Assembly: GCA_029215795.1 (NCBI GenBank)
Contig: JARDYH010000004.1
Span: forward strand, 213,134,517-213,198,516
DNA length: 64,000 nt
Source of the DNA: Anniella stebbinsi
Taxonomy: Eukaryota; Chordata; Lepidosauria; Squamata; Anniellidae
Direction of reading: 5' to 3'
Shown in pieces: positions 1 through 12,928 of the stretch. The notes under the pieces are model-generated. The model had not been told where the DNA came from. It did not search any database and saw nothing but the letters and a program-made list of their open reading frames with translations. A program made the position numbers and the translations under genes. Position 1 is the first letter of the stretch, and each line of letters starts with the position of its first letter.

Positions 1-852
1 CCAAAGGATAAAACTGTACACAAGTTATGGAACATTAAGTATAATTTTATTTTGATTTTGCAAAATTTGTAATAATTTACTGGTAATAATTTAATCAACT
101 ATTGGCTAATGCAGCTGAGAATAGGAAAGAACACTTCTTGTTGTTTTTGTATTGAATAAGGCAGTTTTCCCCCTGCAACATTAGAACTGTTGTTAAGTAA
201 GGCAAGCACTGGCAGCAAATGCAGAGACTTCTTTATACAGGCCCCCAAAGTTAAACTAATTGTCTTGTAGTGTGTGTCCCAGTACATTCTATTTAATTAA
301 ATAATGTTGGTACCAATGAGATGCTGAGTGGTTTGTAAACTGAACCTTCAGTACATGAAGAATTCCACAGGGCCTTGAAAAAGAAGGAGAAAAAAATGAT
401 AAATGAAGTCTCAAAGATTAAGCTGTATGTATCACTGGTAGCAAAGACATAAAACAATATTTGTACTACAGATGCTTCCTGCTCTAAAAAGGTTAAATTA
501 AAATATTTAAGCCAAAAACAAAATAATACATTATTAAGGGCACAATCCTAAGTATGCCCCAGACAGAATGGCTGGCTAGAGGGATGGTGGGAGTTGTAGG
601 ATTTTTTTTTATGTCTAAACATGCATAGGATTGCACCCTAAAACAAGTATGATCATGCTACAATTATAATAAGTGAAATACTCCAACATTTTATATATAT
701 ATATTAAACCCTGCACATTTAAAGGAAGAATTTGAACAAAGAAGTGTCCCATATCTATAGGAAGAATACAACTAGAGGATAATTATGAACCAAAGGCAAG
801 TTTGAATGAGTGCTATAAACTCATTAAGTGGTTCTATGGGAAAGCTCTCTCA
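1..852. other. No gene; AT-rich DNA with a small inverted-repeat element
   Basis: No coding region is supported here. At about 535-640 the segment begins AGGGCACAATCCTA and ends with the near-complement GGATTGCACCCT, so it reads as a roughly 105-bp palindromic MITE with a poly-T stretch inside. A clear target duplication was not found. The rest is unassigned AT-rich sequence. Confidence 0.4.
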
Positions 853-860
853 ATCTCATT

Positions 861-1231
861 TAGGGATGGACAGACTCACCTGCGTCTGGCTCTGTTGGGC
901 GCCCACCAAGTTGCCGTTGCCTCCCACCCTGCTCATGGCGCTGCATGAGTTTCTTCAAGGCCTGGTGAACACCCAACGAAGTCGCAGGGCTGCTTGCCCT
1001 CCTTCGGACCCACTATTGTGCAACTTTGGAAATATGCAATTTCCAGAGCCGCCATTGTTGTGCACAGTGGCAAGTCCCAATGAGGTGAGGTGGCTGCTGG
1101 GCGCTCTCCAAGCTGCAGGACACTCAAAGAGTGGGCCGGTGAATGCACTGCAGCTCAGCAAGCTGGGCTGGGGCAGGGGCAGGGGAGTCCACTGGACTCC
1201 TGGACACAGTTGGAGACCTGTGACTTCCCTA
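861..1231. mobile_element. hAT-like non-autonomous element, 371 bp, 8-bp TSD
   Basis: The element starts TAGGGATGGAC and ends with an imperfect inverted copy (ACTTCCCTA). It is flanked by ATCTCATT (853-860) and ATCTCATC (1232-1239), a 7/8 match, and an 8-bp duplication is the hAT signature. The interior is GC-richer than the flanks and shares a block around GGAAAT...CCAGAGCC with the segment at 30948-31275. The 161-residue open frame across it is not supported as a gene. Superfamily is inferred from TSD length and termini; no transposase is present. Confidence 0.6.
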
Positions 1232-1299
1232 ATCTCATCCCCTCAGATCTATAATTTGTGGATAAGTACACTGCTCTGCTTCACAAGCTAGCTGTAAAC

Positions 1300-1418
1300 A
1301 ATACAAGAGCATGTATTGGTTTTATTTGTTTTAATGGTTTATCTATTTTATGGCCTTTGTATTTATATTTATTATTGTTCCCCTCCTCGATCCAGAGGGA
1401 GAGGCAGTTTAGAAATAA

Positions 1419-1450
<32 letters not shown>

Positions 1451-1451
1451 G
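1300..1451 (+). repeat. LINE 3' end with (TTA)n tail
   Basis: This contains the block CTCGATCCAGAGGGAGAGGC followed by AAATAAA and an (ATT)n run at 1418-1450. The same 3' block recurs on the plus strand at 21745-21816 and, inverted, at 10093, 32339 and 56384. The longest copy (32339-32875) encodes the end of an L2/CR1-type reverse transcriptase protein, so this is a severely 5'-truncated copy of that LINE. Confidence 0.65.
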
Positions 1452-1527
1452 CATATGAGGCACTTTGAACAGTATAAAACATTTTGCTGAGCAATTTGAT
1501 CCATACAGGGGAGAATATGGCTAGCTC

Positions 1528-1879
1528 TAGGGATGTATGTTTTTTATTAATTCCATTCCATCTGTATTTCACATATTGTCTAGCATTTTTCCTTCCATCA
1601 TCCTTTCATTGACAGAATTGGATTTTTCTTATTCCTTTTAGGGATGTAGGAGAATTTCGTTTCTGTCTGCAAATGTGCATTTGAGCTTGCACAAGTGGAA
1701 CTTTGCACCAAACTATGCTTGCACCAATGCACAAATCCCTTCAAAAGTAATAAATAAATAAATAGTCTGTACATCCATGGAAACTGTGCAATGTGGAAAA
1801 AGCTGCTCCACTGTGGAATCTGCAGATCAGATTCACAGAAATCCAGTTGAATTCATTGCGGATTTCTCTGACATCCCTA
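1528..1879. mobile_element. hAT-like non-autonomous element, 352 bp, 8-bp TSD
   Basis: Termini are TAGGGATGTATG and, inverted, ACATCCCTA. Flanks are GCTAGCTC (1520-1527) and GCTAACTC (1880-1887), a 7/8 match. An internal TAGGGATGTAGGAGAA at 1639 matches the inverted right end better than the outer left end, so the element may be composite. It has no coding capacity. Confidence 0.62.
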
Positions 1880-1887
1880 GCTAACTC

Positions 1888-2777
1888 TGACCTGGAGGCA
1901 AGAACAGTTCCCAGGCATAGAAGTATGTGGAATTCATGTTTGATACATTAGATTGTAAAGAGACATCAAATAAAGATACATCAGAGCCAAATTGGGACCA
2001 TCACAGGGAGGTGGAGTTAAAAAGGGGGAAAGAACCATTGGGGTTAAATGTTCTTTTTTAAACACCCGTCCTGTCATAGATGTTTGAGGGAAAAATGGGT
2101 GCGGGGAAAGGTTTAACACCTTCCCTCTAGAGTACCATGGTCCCAATCCAAATTGGGCCCCTGCATGCTTACACAAGAATAAGTAAAACAAGCACACATA
2201 GCTACACAATGCATTATTAGTAGAACGCTTAGTTTGGCCATTAGATCAAAAATAAAGACGTTTAAATTACACGCTGGTTTTCATTGTTTAGCTATTGGAA
2301 CAATTCAAGCCCTGAGAAAACATCCATATGGAAGTTTGGGATTTTATTTAAGATATAGTTATTATATCTATATTGCACTGTGAGCTTAGATCTTATATAA
2401 GAATTTATTTTCTTTTTCCACTGAACATATTGGTTTTTTCATTTGTTACTTTATTAATTTGGTTAGAATAAATCATTTTTAAAAAACTTTTCTACATTAA
2501 ACACACACACACACACACACACTGCATTCCTCCACCTAGTGCTCTGTAGATGGCTAGGCTACAATTCCTCACATCCTCTGCTATGTCCGCTTAGCTTTTA
2601 TCCATTAAAAAAAAAGTTTTCTTTAAGGCCATTCACCTTTAAAAACCAATGGAAATCTACCAGATGAAGCTGTGGTTTTAAAGTTTCTTACATTGTTTTC
2701 TGGGGGGAAAGTTTTGTAATATGGGAAAAGCATGAAAGGATATAAAAATCTATACATATTTCCATACCCACCAGCAA

Positions 2778-2817
<40 letters not shown>

Positions 2818-4695
2818 GCATAAGATCCAGCAGAAATACAGATGAATACATAGACATGCAAATATGAACCCAACCAGCAAGTGTAGATTATACATGTATT
2901 GCTAATATGTTTTGAGACATTGGGAATATTTTAGATGCTGAAAACACTATGATGATTAATAGAGAAGATAGGGGAGAGAGAAAAACACCCACAACAGCAG
3001 AAGAGATGAACAATGGCAGGAACAGATGGTATCATATGTAAGCAGACTGATATTTCTGGCAACAGACAACAGAACCAGAATTTCTGTCAGGTGGCAAGGA
3101 CAAGACACTCCTTCCCTTTCCAGGAAACCACATGGGAGCGTTGCGAATCAATGCATCTAGCCCTAAATGGTATCAACAAACAGTTCACCGCAAATGTGCT
3201 GTAGAAAGACCCATCAGTTAAAGACAGGACTGCACTGCCCAATACATCATGCAAAACAGCTCACTAGCTTAAGGAGATTTCTGTTACAGTGTCCACAGGA
3301 ATAGATACCTCTGTTACCACCGTATTTACTAGCTGAAAAGATGTGGGAGTAGGAGGTTGTGGAAAACAGTAAAGAAATGGGTCAAAATGAGAGGTGCATA
3401 TACAAATCAGAATGCACAATTTTGCAATTTTGATTTCATGACTCCAAGAAATAGGATTCCAATACAACCTTGAGATGTCTAACACGGAGGTCCGTTTAAG
3501 TCCCTTCATGTGATGGTTGTTAGCTGTTCTTGTCCATTATTGGGCTGGATGCAAGAATGTGCAGAATGTGCTGCATGGATCAGACAATCTCCTTCCTCTT
3601 GGATAAGCAGAACTGTCAGAACTGCTGAAGAGCCTACCTATCATAGCACTTCATCAGCTCTTGTGCAAGTTCTTGTGGAACATCACATTGAAATGGCATG
3701 GTGAAAATTACCTCAACCAAATGGTGATCGCTGTCATATCAAATCAGTTAAAGTGACACACACACACATCTCTCCCACCACTGTGTACAAATTGCAATTT
3801 CCTGACTGGTTCTAACTCCAACCTTACCCATTAGCAATTTTTCAAAGTCTGCCTTCAAGTATTATGATAGTTACACATTGCAGGTGGGGAAAACATGGAA
3901 CATGTTGGGAAATAATGTAAAAGAATGGTCCAGAAGACAAAAACAGTCCTTCAGATTACTGAAGGAGAAGAGGAAGTATGCAAAAACAATTTCTGAAAAG
4001 CAAGAACATCTTCAAGATTTCAATTTCTGAAAGGATCAGATTTCTGAAGTGTGACTTCATTAAACATGGGATTTCAAAAAGGTGAGCATTCTGGATTGAA
4101 AGCAGAGTAAGTTGTGAAACACAGTTGCACACTGCTGTAAAAATAAATCATTAAGACCACATTTCCATAAGAATGTCTGCCGCTCAATGTCAAGATGAAC
4201 TGGACACAAAGGAATGTGTTCCCTCCCTAGGAAAGATGAAAGAATACTGTACAAACAAAGCTTCTTTGGTTGTGGAGGCTGCATCAGTCTTGCAGTCCCT
4301 ATAATTGTGTCTTCCCATGCTGTAGATCAGCAGGGAACCAGAGCAGGTTGCACAGAGCAAGTGTGGATACAGAAACGTCTGATGTATCCAAAAAAACAAA
4401 AACAAAAACAAACAAAAATCACCCCAAATTCGGACGTTAACTGTACTAGAATATTCAATAGGAAACATTTGGACAGAAATCACAGTAGCAATTGTTATGC
4501 TAATGCACGGTCACAAGAGCAATGTTTTTTCAAGTCATTTCAGAGAACATTGGGTACCTCAGTGAGAAGAACAGTAATAGTGGACAAGCTTCTCTGAAAG
4601 ACAGCAGAGCTGTCCTGCTCGGAAAATCCCCTGGGACCTGTAGTGGTGCTACGGTGCTCCCCTAGGATCTGTAGCTGGGTGGTGTAGCTGGGCAG
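1888..4695. other. No gene recognised; two dinucleotide repeats
   Basis: A (CA)n run lies at 2500-2522 and a compound (CA)n(TA)n at 2777-2818. The tract at about 3000-3720 is less AT-rich and carries short open frames on both strands (3264-3509 minus, 3510-3704 plus), but I could not match these to any family. They could be remnants of a processed pseudogene. Nothing else is assigned. Confidence 0.4.
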
Positions 4696-4699
4696 TGTT

Positions 4700-5085
4700 G
4701 AACGAAAATGATCAAGGGGCTGGAGCATCTCCGCTACAAGAAAAGGTTATAAGAGCTGGGATTGTTTAGCTTGGAGAAAAGGAGGGTAAGGGGAGACATG
4801 ATGGAGGTGTACAAAATTATGCATGGAGTGGAGAATGTGGAGAGGGAGACATTTGTCTCCCTATCAAAATACTAGACCCCGGGGTCATCCCATAAAGCTG
4901 ATTGGTGGGACATTTAGGACAGATAAAAGGAAGGACCTCTTCCTTATAGCTCGAGAACATGGGTGGGAGGGTGCTGTTGCACTTGGGTCCTGCTTATGGA
5001 TTCTCGGTCGACAGCTAGTTGGCCACTGTGTGAACAGAATGATGGACTTTGGCCTGATCCAGCATGACCGAGAAGGTATCAGCAT
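4700..5085 (+). mobile_element. CR1/L3-type LINE 3' fragment
   Basis: Conceptual translation gives the C-terminal end of a CR1-clade reverse transcriptase protein, with recognisable pieces such as VYKIMHG and NTRPRGHPIKL, broken by stops and frame changes. It is followed by a tail-proximal block, GGCCACTGTGTGAACAGAAT, also present at 29440-29635 and 56655-56813. It is strongly 5' truncated. Placement in the CR1/L3 group rests on recognition of the RT C-terminus; the exact subfamily is unknown. Confidence 0.65.
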
Positions 5086-7600
5086 CCAAACAGCAGCAGG
5101 GCGCAGGCAATAAACACTCATCAACAATTATAAATTTAGAGTTCAGACCAAATCAAAGAAGGCAGGGAATCTGCCAGACAAAGACTTGAACTAGACACTG
5201 GTTTTGTTTCTAGCAAGGAAGCAGAGGTTCTGGCAGGCTTATCAAGACTGCATGTTTCTGATTCCACCTGACCCCAGCTGCAACCGATCAAGGGCTTTCA
5301 GATGCCCTCCTCCTGAGAAGTTCTTGCTTGCAGCCGAGAGCTGAGTCTGAGAGGAGGATGCTAAGTGAATCTTTTCAAATGACACCTCTCCTTCTTCTTG
5401 GGGCTTATTGGATGCTCCTTCTCCTGTTCTGACTCTGAATCTTCTGATGAAATGTGAGGGTCCTGGTTGTTCAGTGTCAGTCTGTCAGGGTGCCTCTGGG
5501 ATTTCTCCCTCTGGTTCTTTCTCAGGAAATGACAGATCTTTGTCAGACAAGGAGTCCCCAGGAAGGGCCATGACAAGATCCACTAATATTTGTCTCCTTC
5601 TGCTATGCAGAACTCCAGGGAAGGGATGAATGTTCTAGGGAAGGGATGGGCAACCTGAAAAAAGTGATATTGAGTTATGTTCTCTTCCTTCAGAACATAA
5701 AGGTCCAACTAGACCAGTATTCTTTGGTAGAATCTCAGCAACTAACAGTTGTTGGGTAGTTGATCAGAAATTGTCCAGAACTCCACTAGTTTTCCTATAT
5801 ACACTTTCAATTAAAGTGGAGGGGACAGTTGAGACCAAACTGAGTATGCATCCCTGCACCATGCTGTAGTATCTTCTGCAGTATGCTAAGTTTGGGGGCA
5901 GTTGCTTGGGCATTCATCAACATACAAGATGATGTACAAAATGTACTCTCATGGTAGGATGTTGGAAAATCATAGCCTTAGAGCTAAGAAAACCACACAC
6001 AGATATGGAGGAAGTATCTGAGTCTGATCAAAGGCAATATCTGATTTGGATTAGAGATACCTATTTCTTCACTAATCAGAAGGTTTGGAACTTGGCTGTG
6101 TCTATTCATCTTCCATCCCTGTTTTAATAACCCAAGTGACACACTTGAAATTATTCCTTGATCTCTCAATCAAAGAAGTCTCTGAAGGTGAAGAAGGATA
6201 AATTTGCATTGATCCTTTAATATATGTCCATTACTTTGGTAGCAAGCTTTCTTACACACACACACCTTGCATGTAAAGGTTTTTGCTTGCATGTTGGAAA
6301 TTGCTTTTAATTCATTTCTGCTGTACACATTAGAAGCAAAACATTTTGACAGTATCATTTTTGATAGCACATCTAGCTGAAGTTGCTGTCTCTTGACCAT
6401 CTGTGCAAAAACACAATTGATGGTTTCCCTTATTTTAATTACTACTTATCTTTATCAATTGGTTGTAGGCAGGGCAAGTTTCTAAACCTGGGGTACACGT
6501 GCCTAGAAAATGCAGGTATGCCTAGGAAACAGATGTGATCAAAATGGCAGGCAAGTGCGAGAGAAGAAGAGACTGATGGGGTAAACCACACAGTTGAGCA
6601 CACCTAGATATATCCAGATATCTTCAATGTTTTGGGACTGTCTTCTAACACATGTGCCCCAGTCACCCTATTTCTGGAGGATTCCGGATGAAATATGATT
6701 ACTGCTAACAGCTGATGGAAGTCTATTGGGAAGTGGCCATTCTAGTTCTTCATAATTCCAAAGTGTGGCTATAGCAAAAGGTGAACTGATAAGCAAAACC
6801 AATTTTATAAATCCATCACATGAAGGAAATAATTCTTTGAAAGCCTTCTGAAAACATCAGAACTGCACTGCTTCCCATATTAGTGAAATAAATTAAATTT
6901 TAAATGTAGGTCAATGAACATCTTTAAGACACCATGGTTTAGCAGAGCCACCATTTCCACCAAAGGAACAAATTCTGTGTTTACAATCTATGAGAGAATC
7001 AGAACCCCCTGCTTAATGTTTCTCTATTAGAACGAACCCCGTAATTCTGTGAAGTATATTTCACAGATATGTGAACCCAGAACTAGTTCTCCATGTAATT
7101 TAAGTGTTATCATTTTGCTATCAAAGGGCTTTCTTTTCTTGTCTAGTGAAAGCATTGTTTTATTTCTCATTACCTGTTCCCCATCTTTCTTTTCTCCAAG
7201 GTCCTTTTATAATATAAATTAGCTGAGTTTTGTGATATCAAGGCATGTGCATATCTGGCTATTTGTTAACTTCTGTGAGGAAAACATATGGTGATACAAC
7301 TGCAGACTCTGTCTGTGAAACATTTGGGATATGCCACTGGAATATGTTGACGTTTGGCTGGCACAAAATATTGTTCAAAAATACAGCCAGTCATGAAACA
7401 AAGCCACAAAAAATAATGTTCAGGTATGAATTTGAAATTCCTGCGTTGACTTGATTACTCTGAGAACATGCTCTGAGAAGATAAAAATTAACACAAATTA
7501 TAGTCTTTTATTTAAACTGCTCACATAGGAAAGGATATGGAAAGGGTATGTTAAAGGAATATCAAAAATGGCAAGACATTGTTATCTCATGGAAACCTTT
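5086..7600. other. No gene recognised
   Basis: The stretch at about 5130-5640 carries a minus-strand open frame (5361-5576) rich in Ser, Glu and Lys that resembles TE-derived low-complexity protein, but no family could be named. 5640-7600 is AT-rich and unassigned. Confidence 0.35.
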
Positions 7601-7779
7601 TCACATCAGTCGGGTGGACAAGGCAAAGTCATAAGAAGCAAGGACCTTCTCTGCGTTAGCACTTTCCATATGCAATGCACTTCCAGTAAAGGTCCATTAA
7701 GCCTGTACTGAAGACGTCACTGTTCCACCTAAACTTTGTGACTGATTTAGAGATGTCTACTTAAGTACAATTGATTTCA

Positions 7780-8300
7780 ATCGGATTTCAGCGTAACATT
7801 CGCAGGATGCGAGCCTTTGTGTGTTGTTCTTATTGGTGCATTATTAAGAGCTGCCTTATTGTTGAATTGAGCCTCCTTGATACCTTCAGGTATTGCCCCG
7901 TTAGTGATCTTCGCTCATCACATGTTATGTTATGTTTCTTGCCCACCCAAGGGTCTCTACTTCTCTTGCTCAGCTTCGTCCATTTTCTCTCGCGGCCCCC
8001 TATGCCTGGCATTCTCTTCCAGAGCATTTGCGGACCACGAGTTTAATTACAGTCTTTAAAGCTCAATTGAAAACTTTTCTTTTTTTCTAAAGCTTTTAGA
8101 ACTTGATTTTGATTTTACTTTTATACTGCTAGGTTTATTGTCCTCTGTGCCTGTTTGGTGCAGTCCCTTCATTTTATTGTTTTATTGTGATTTTGTCAGA
8201 ATGTAAGCAAGCCTATGTGGCAGGGCGTTGCTGTTTTATTGTTTTACTATGTACAGCACCATGTACATTGATGGTGCTATATGAATAAATAAATGTAAGA
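7780..8300 (+). mobile_element. L2/CR1-type LINE 3' fragment
   Basis: Around 8002-8080 the plus strand encodes AWHSLPEHLRTTS followed by TVFKAQLKTFLF, the usual C-terminal end of L2/CR1-clade ORF2 proteins, with upstream frames broken. The 3' untranslated part ends GATGGTGCTATATGAATAAA with AATAAATAAA, typical of these LINEs. The copy is 5' truncated and cannot be active. Confidence 0.7.
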
Positions 8301-10030
8301 TTTCGATGTTCAAATTAAATAAATGATGTAAGAGCCTGTTCCAGTGTGCAGATGACCTATTGCATGCAGCAGTACAACCACAGAATCTAGAGGTGAACAT
8401 TCAAATAAGTGTTCAAGTGGTACATCTCTCTCATGTGATATTTTCACATAGCCATGCAGGTTTTTGTTTTGTTTTTTTGCTTGTTTGTAGACAGCCAAAG
8501 TCAGAATTTCCATCCAAATGGAAAACGTACATGCCAGGGAGCTACTATTCACATTACTGTCACAACCACTATTGCCACTTCCTTAAAAGACAACAATAAC
8601 AACAAAAGGTCTTCCTTTAACGTTAATGCCCAGTACACCAAATAGACCATGGTTATGCCGTTCACTAAATCTGATCCTGAGAAACAGAAAATCCATAAAA
8701 AATTAAATAGACACAGCAACCAACCGAAAGCTTGTCTGAACCTACATCAAAGTCTGAGATCTGCTTGAAAGGATACCATTAGGGGACAAATAACAATAAT
8801 ATTCTCCTTAGCTGATCATTAGGGGGAAAGATAACAATAATATGCTTTCTCCAAGTCTTAATTACCAATACACTTTCAAGGCAGGTTGTAATGGAAAAGT
8901 AGACACATACACTCCAGATCTCTTAGTTATTTCATAAAAATGAATACTTTCTTAACAGTCACAGTTCATAATCACATCAGGATAAAAATTCTAATTTTCA
9001 GTTAAATTACTAGCAATGTTCCCTGCTGAGACCCAATGATTAAAATATTAATGCAAACTTCTGTGCAAACTTCTGCAGCTTCCATTGGTAACACAATGCA
9101 GTCTTTGGCGATTACAAGCATAATAGGTTCATCCCGTTGTTAATAAGTAGGTAAATGCTTTTTTATATTTGAAAATACGGGGAAACTCCAACTTCTATTA
9201 ATACATATTCTCCGCGTCCTTCCTGCACAAATTCTAGAGAATATAAAGGAAGTGTTGGTAAAACATGCAATTAATAGGACATTGGTATGCTGGCAGGTAT
9301 CTGTAATTAACATTTCCTGTCGCAAAAGGCATCTGAGAATCATTTACAACAAGCGAGAGATGAATGGCGTTGCACACTTTTACATCAATACACAGACACA
9401 GCAGTAGCAAAGGAAAAGAGGCTGGTAGAGATTTAAATATCAATACAGAAGACAAAAGAAAACTGTTTAATACAGCTACTTACATCATGACCTACAAGTT
9501 CAGTCTGTGTGGATTTATCTACTTGAGAGACAAGGGTACTCTGTAAATGTCGGGCTTTTTCCTGTAAAAAAAAGTGAGACAACATACTCCAGGTCAGTGA
9601 TATATTTTGTTTTCCTTAATGGTGCTTCAGCTACTAACAACCCCTGCCCCTCCCCAAAATGAAAATATCGCATGGTAACAGCTACTGGAAACAGAACTTA
9701 TTATGAAAGAATTCTCATGGGGAAATCCGTTCTGATGTTCTCGCGTTCATCCATTCATTAGGCAAGTGGTGAGGTCACAGGTTAGGCATAGGTGTGATTC
9801 AGCAGCAATAAGGGGAGACCACCATGGTGTTATACACAAAGGGTAGGACCGGATTAAGGCCAGCTGATGCCCTAAACACAGCCCAATAATGGTGCCCCCT
9901 TGGCCCTTCCATCACTTAGCTGGCAAGACATTAAGACTCAATCAGTGCTGAAGGTGAAATAAGACATTAAAAACTCAGTTTTCTTCAAGGCCATCCCCCA
10001 TGCCAGAACACACAACTATATTAAATATAA
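8301..10030. other. No gene recognised
   Basis: This is AT-rich DNA. A short piece at about 9845-9905, containing GACCGGATTAAGGCC, resembles the end of a dispersed squamate repeat but has no visible partner end. Nothing else could be assigned. Confidence 0.35.
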
Positions 10031-10032
10031 AC

Positions 10033-10330
10033 TATATATATATATATATATATATATCCTTAAATTAGATAGCTAGAGCTATGGCACGTGCTTAATAATA
10101 ATAATAATAATATTTATTTCTTACTCGCCTCCAGATCGAGGTGGGGAACAACATCAGTAGCAACAATATAAAATACAATATACAATACATAAACTGATTA
10201 AAAGCATATAAAATTAATACATTATTAAAATCAACAAAGTCTTAAAATTCGACTGGGTAGGCCTGCCGAAGAGATCAGTCATTATAGCTTTCTTAAATTC
10301 TTGAAGACTATATTGCTTAATGGTTAATCC
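10033..10330 (-). repeat. (TA)n and L2/CR1-type LINE 3' end with (AAT)n
   Basis: (TA)n occupies 10033-10057. From 10093 an (AAT)n run is followed by CTCGCCTCCAGATCGAGGTG and an A-rich 3' UTR matching, base for base over long stretches, the LINE end at 32339-32600 and 56384-56600. The coding end at about 10250-10330 corresponds to the last residues of the ORF2 protein on the minus strand. Confidence 0.65.
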
Positions 10331-10805
10331 AGGACTGACAAAGGGGTGTTTCCTAAAGAAACTGATTTAAGACCCTAAAAACATTTTTTTAAAAAAATAA
10401 CATCCACAATCTTATTCTCAGGAGATGATGCTAGAATTTTACACAACAAACCATCTGTTATAAACTGTGAAGATGTATAGACCTTTGGTTTCCATTTGTT
10501 CAGCCGAGGGAATACAAAAATCACAACAGAACCAAAAATGGCAAAAGATGATGACTGCGAGTTAAATATATGATTCCGTGGTGGTGAAAGGAGAAGGCAC
10601 AGAAAAAAACTTTTTCACTGTGCATATTCTAGGTTTTACCTCCTCACTCCCCCCACCAGTCCACTTTCCCATTTTTTATTGCATTCCCTAGTTCATTGTT
10701 TCTCAGTTGTACTTGATTGGAAAATTGATCATTTGTAGCCATTGCCATCTCATCTAGGAACAGACTAATCATTCTATTTCAAGTATGTGCACCCTAGCCA
10801 TGGGT

Positions 10806-11119
10806 TAGGGTGACCATATGAAAAGGAGGGCAGAGCTTGTATAGCAGTTGTATAGAAAAGGGAATTTCAGCAGGTGTCATTGGTATGCATGCAGCACCTG
10901 GTGAGATTCACTCTTCATCGCAACAGTTAAAGCTGCAGAAGCCCTGTCCTCTTTTGTATCTGGTTGAGAGGGGAGGGCTCCTGCAGCTTTAACTGTTGCG
11001 ATGGAGAGGAAATTTCACCAGGTTCTGCATGCAGACACATGACACCTGCTGAAATTCCCTTTTCTATGCAACTGTTAAAGATACAGGAGCCCTGTCCTCC
11101 TTTCCATATGGTCACCCTA
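10806..11119. mobile_element. Hairpin hAT-like MITE, copy 1 (314 bp)
   Basis: Termini are TAGGGTGACCATATG and CATATGGTCACCCTA. The left and right thirds are inverted copies (AACAGTTAAAGCTGCAG against CTGCAGCTTTAACTGTT). Flanks CCATGGGT and GGTCTTCT do not match, unlike the other three copies, and the sequence is more diverged, so this is probably the oldest of the four. The opposed open frames of 62 and 78 codons are a by-product of the palindrome. Confidence 0.8.
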
Positions 11120-11403
11120 GGTCTTCTAGTCTGTGTCATATGTCTATTATAAATCGGTTTCACCTCCTGTTTCCATGTTAATTTACTAACATTTATACAT
11201 ATGATATGTATTGTCTCTCAAAAGAGACACTTTTTGATCTAAAATATATTTTTAACATTTATGTTTGGTTGGGTTTTTTTAACTGAGGACTGTGTTGAGC
11301 AGTGAGAAAGTCAGTGGATAGCTACCAATTCACAAATAAGTCCGGGAGGTCTAGATCACGTTATTTTGTACAAGAATTTGCTGAGATCAAATTCCTCATG
11401 TAT
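11120..11403. other. No gene; unassigned
   Basis: Short AT-rich spacer with no recognisable element. The open frame at 11366-11704 begins inside its last bases. Confidence 0.35.
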
Positions 11404-12022
11404 TGTCATGAGGCTGGCTGAAGAATCTTCCTCTGAGGAGGAAGAAGGGGCAGAAACTGCAGCTCCACCCCTTCCCCAGGACTTACCAGAGGAGGAGGAA
11501 CAGCAGGCAGGGTCCTCAGAAGAGCCCCAGGAAAGCCACCCTCCCCCACCCCCTGTTTCTAATGAGGAAGACTTGGGGCCTGAAGGAGTTTGTCCAGTAA
11601 CTCCCCAGCAAAGGCGGCTGCTCAAACGGATGGAGAAAGCTAAGCCCACAAGGCGAAGTATGAGGCTGAGAAAACAGAGCACAGCTGACGCAAGCCTTAA
11701 ATGAGATTGCAAAGGAATTGCATGCAGCTGTGAGCAGGCTCAAACAGAGTATATAGGGGGAGGCAGGCAGAAGCTAAGGTTCGTTGAGAACAACTGACGT
11801 TTTCGGCTCTTGACCGCCTCCGTGATCTTGAATTAGAATCTGTGGACTGAACACCCGGCTGACTGTTGCTTTGGATCCTGGACTTCGGAAACCTGGTTTG
11901 ACCTTTGGCTTAGATGACTGGACTGATGGAATTAATGGCATGACCCTGGCAATTTATAATTGGATTCACGAACTGTAAATAAACCCTTTTAAACAAGTAA
12001 GACCTGGCATTTCTCCCGGACA
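11404..12022 (+). mobile_element. LTR-like segment with acidic open frame
   Basis: The segment has LTR-like order: possible TG start (TGTCATGAGG), TATATAG at 11750-11756, AATAAA at 11978-11983 and possible CA end (CCGGACA). Its first part overlaps an open frame (11366-11704, 112 residues) that is acidic then proline-rich and ends in a basic stretch (RRSMRLRKQ). No 5-bp duplication was found for these ends, so boundaries are tentative. It may be a solo LTR, or the 3' end of another TE class. I do not regard the open frame as a host gene. Confidence 0.4.
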
Positions 12023-12923
12023 TTTGTAGATAAGGAAATTGGCTGGCTTCCTGGATTCTGTATCTTAAACACGTCATGTATCCTTATTTTCATCTGGTCA
12101 TTGAGAACTACTTATATCATATACAATTAGATTAACACCTGGTTAATTACATAGGATTAATTTACCAGTTTCTATTACATACACAAACACCACATTAATG
12201 AGTTTGCTATCATCAAGTTTTGAATATGCAGAATCTGTATCTAAACAACGCTATTTCTGCACATGCACTGAGTTGGTTTGATTAACCCTATTCTTGCTTA
12301 TGGTAAACTGTGATGTCACATCTCTCTCTTACTCTTGTTGTATTGGATTTGTTGTTTGTCGAGTTCTTTTATTTTGTAAACTTGAATTTAACTTTCTGGT
12401 GCTGGTGGGTCGAGTGTTTCTGCAAGAATCCGCACGAAAACAGCCAATCAGGAGGCATACATAACACGATGATACATGTTTTCAAACTATGGTTCCCAAG
12501 ACATGGTTTGATAAAGTGCATGCACAAAAAGTCATTTACGTGGAATGGGAGCTTGATTTAAAGAAAAACTCTCATCCCAGCTTATATGGATGAATTCTTA
12601 TTATCCAAGGAATTAACCAATTCATCCAGGGTTAGTTCGTCCATCACTACGTATAACATACCATAACTAAAATATATAATGTGTTTTAAGTTTTTAAAGT
12701 GTTCTTAGATTTTAAATGATGAATCACCTTGAGGGCCCTTCTGGGCTAAAATTTGATTCAGAATTTTTATTTTTATTTTAAATTAGGAAATAAAATAAAA
12801 CCACCAAAATAAGTCTGTATCTTTAGGATCGTGCCCTGGGTCCCAATGAGCTCACACAGGAATTTGCATCAGGTGGCAGCCTAATAGCCTGATCTTATCT
12901 AGTGGCAATTGATATTTGAGTTG
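12023..12923. other. No gene recognised; possible LINE 3' end
   Basis: About 12690-12810 ends in AAATTAGGAAATAAAATAAA and contains a CACCTTGAGGGCCCTTCTGGGC-like block, consistent with an old LINE 3' end on the plus strand. The rest is unassigned. Confidence 0.35.
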
Positions 12924-12928
12924 GATAG

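Noticed and set aside
806..1291. 161-codon plus-strand open frame
   Set aside because: It spans the hAT-like element 861-1231 and its flanks, has no recognisable domain and has competing frames on the other strand.
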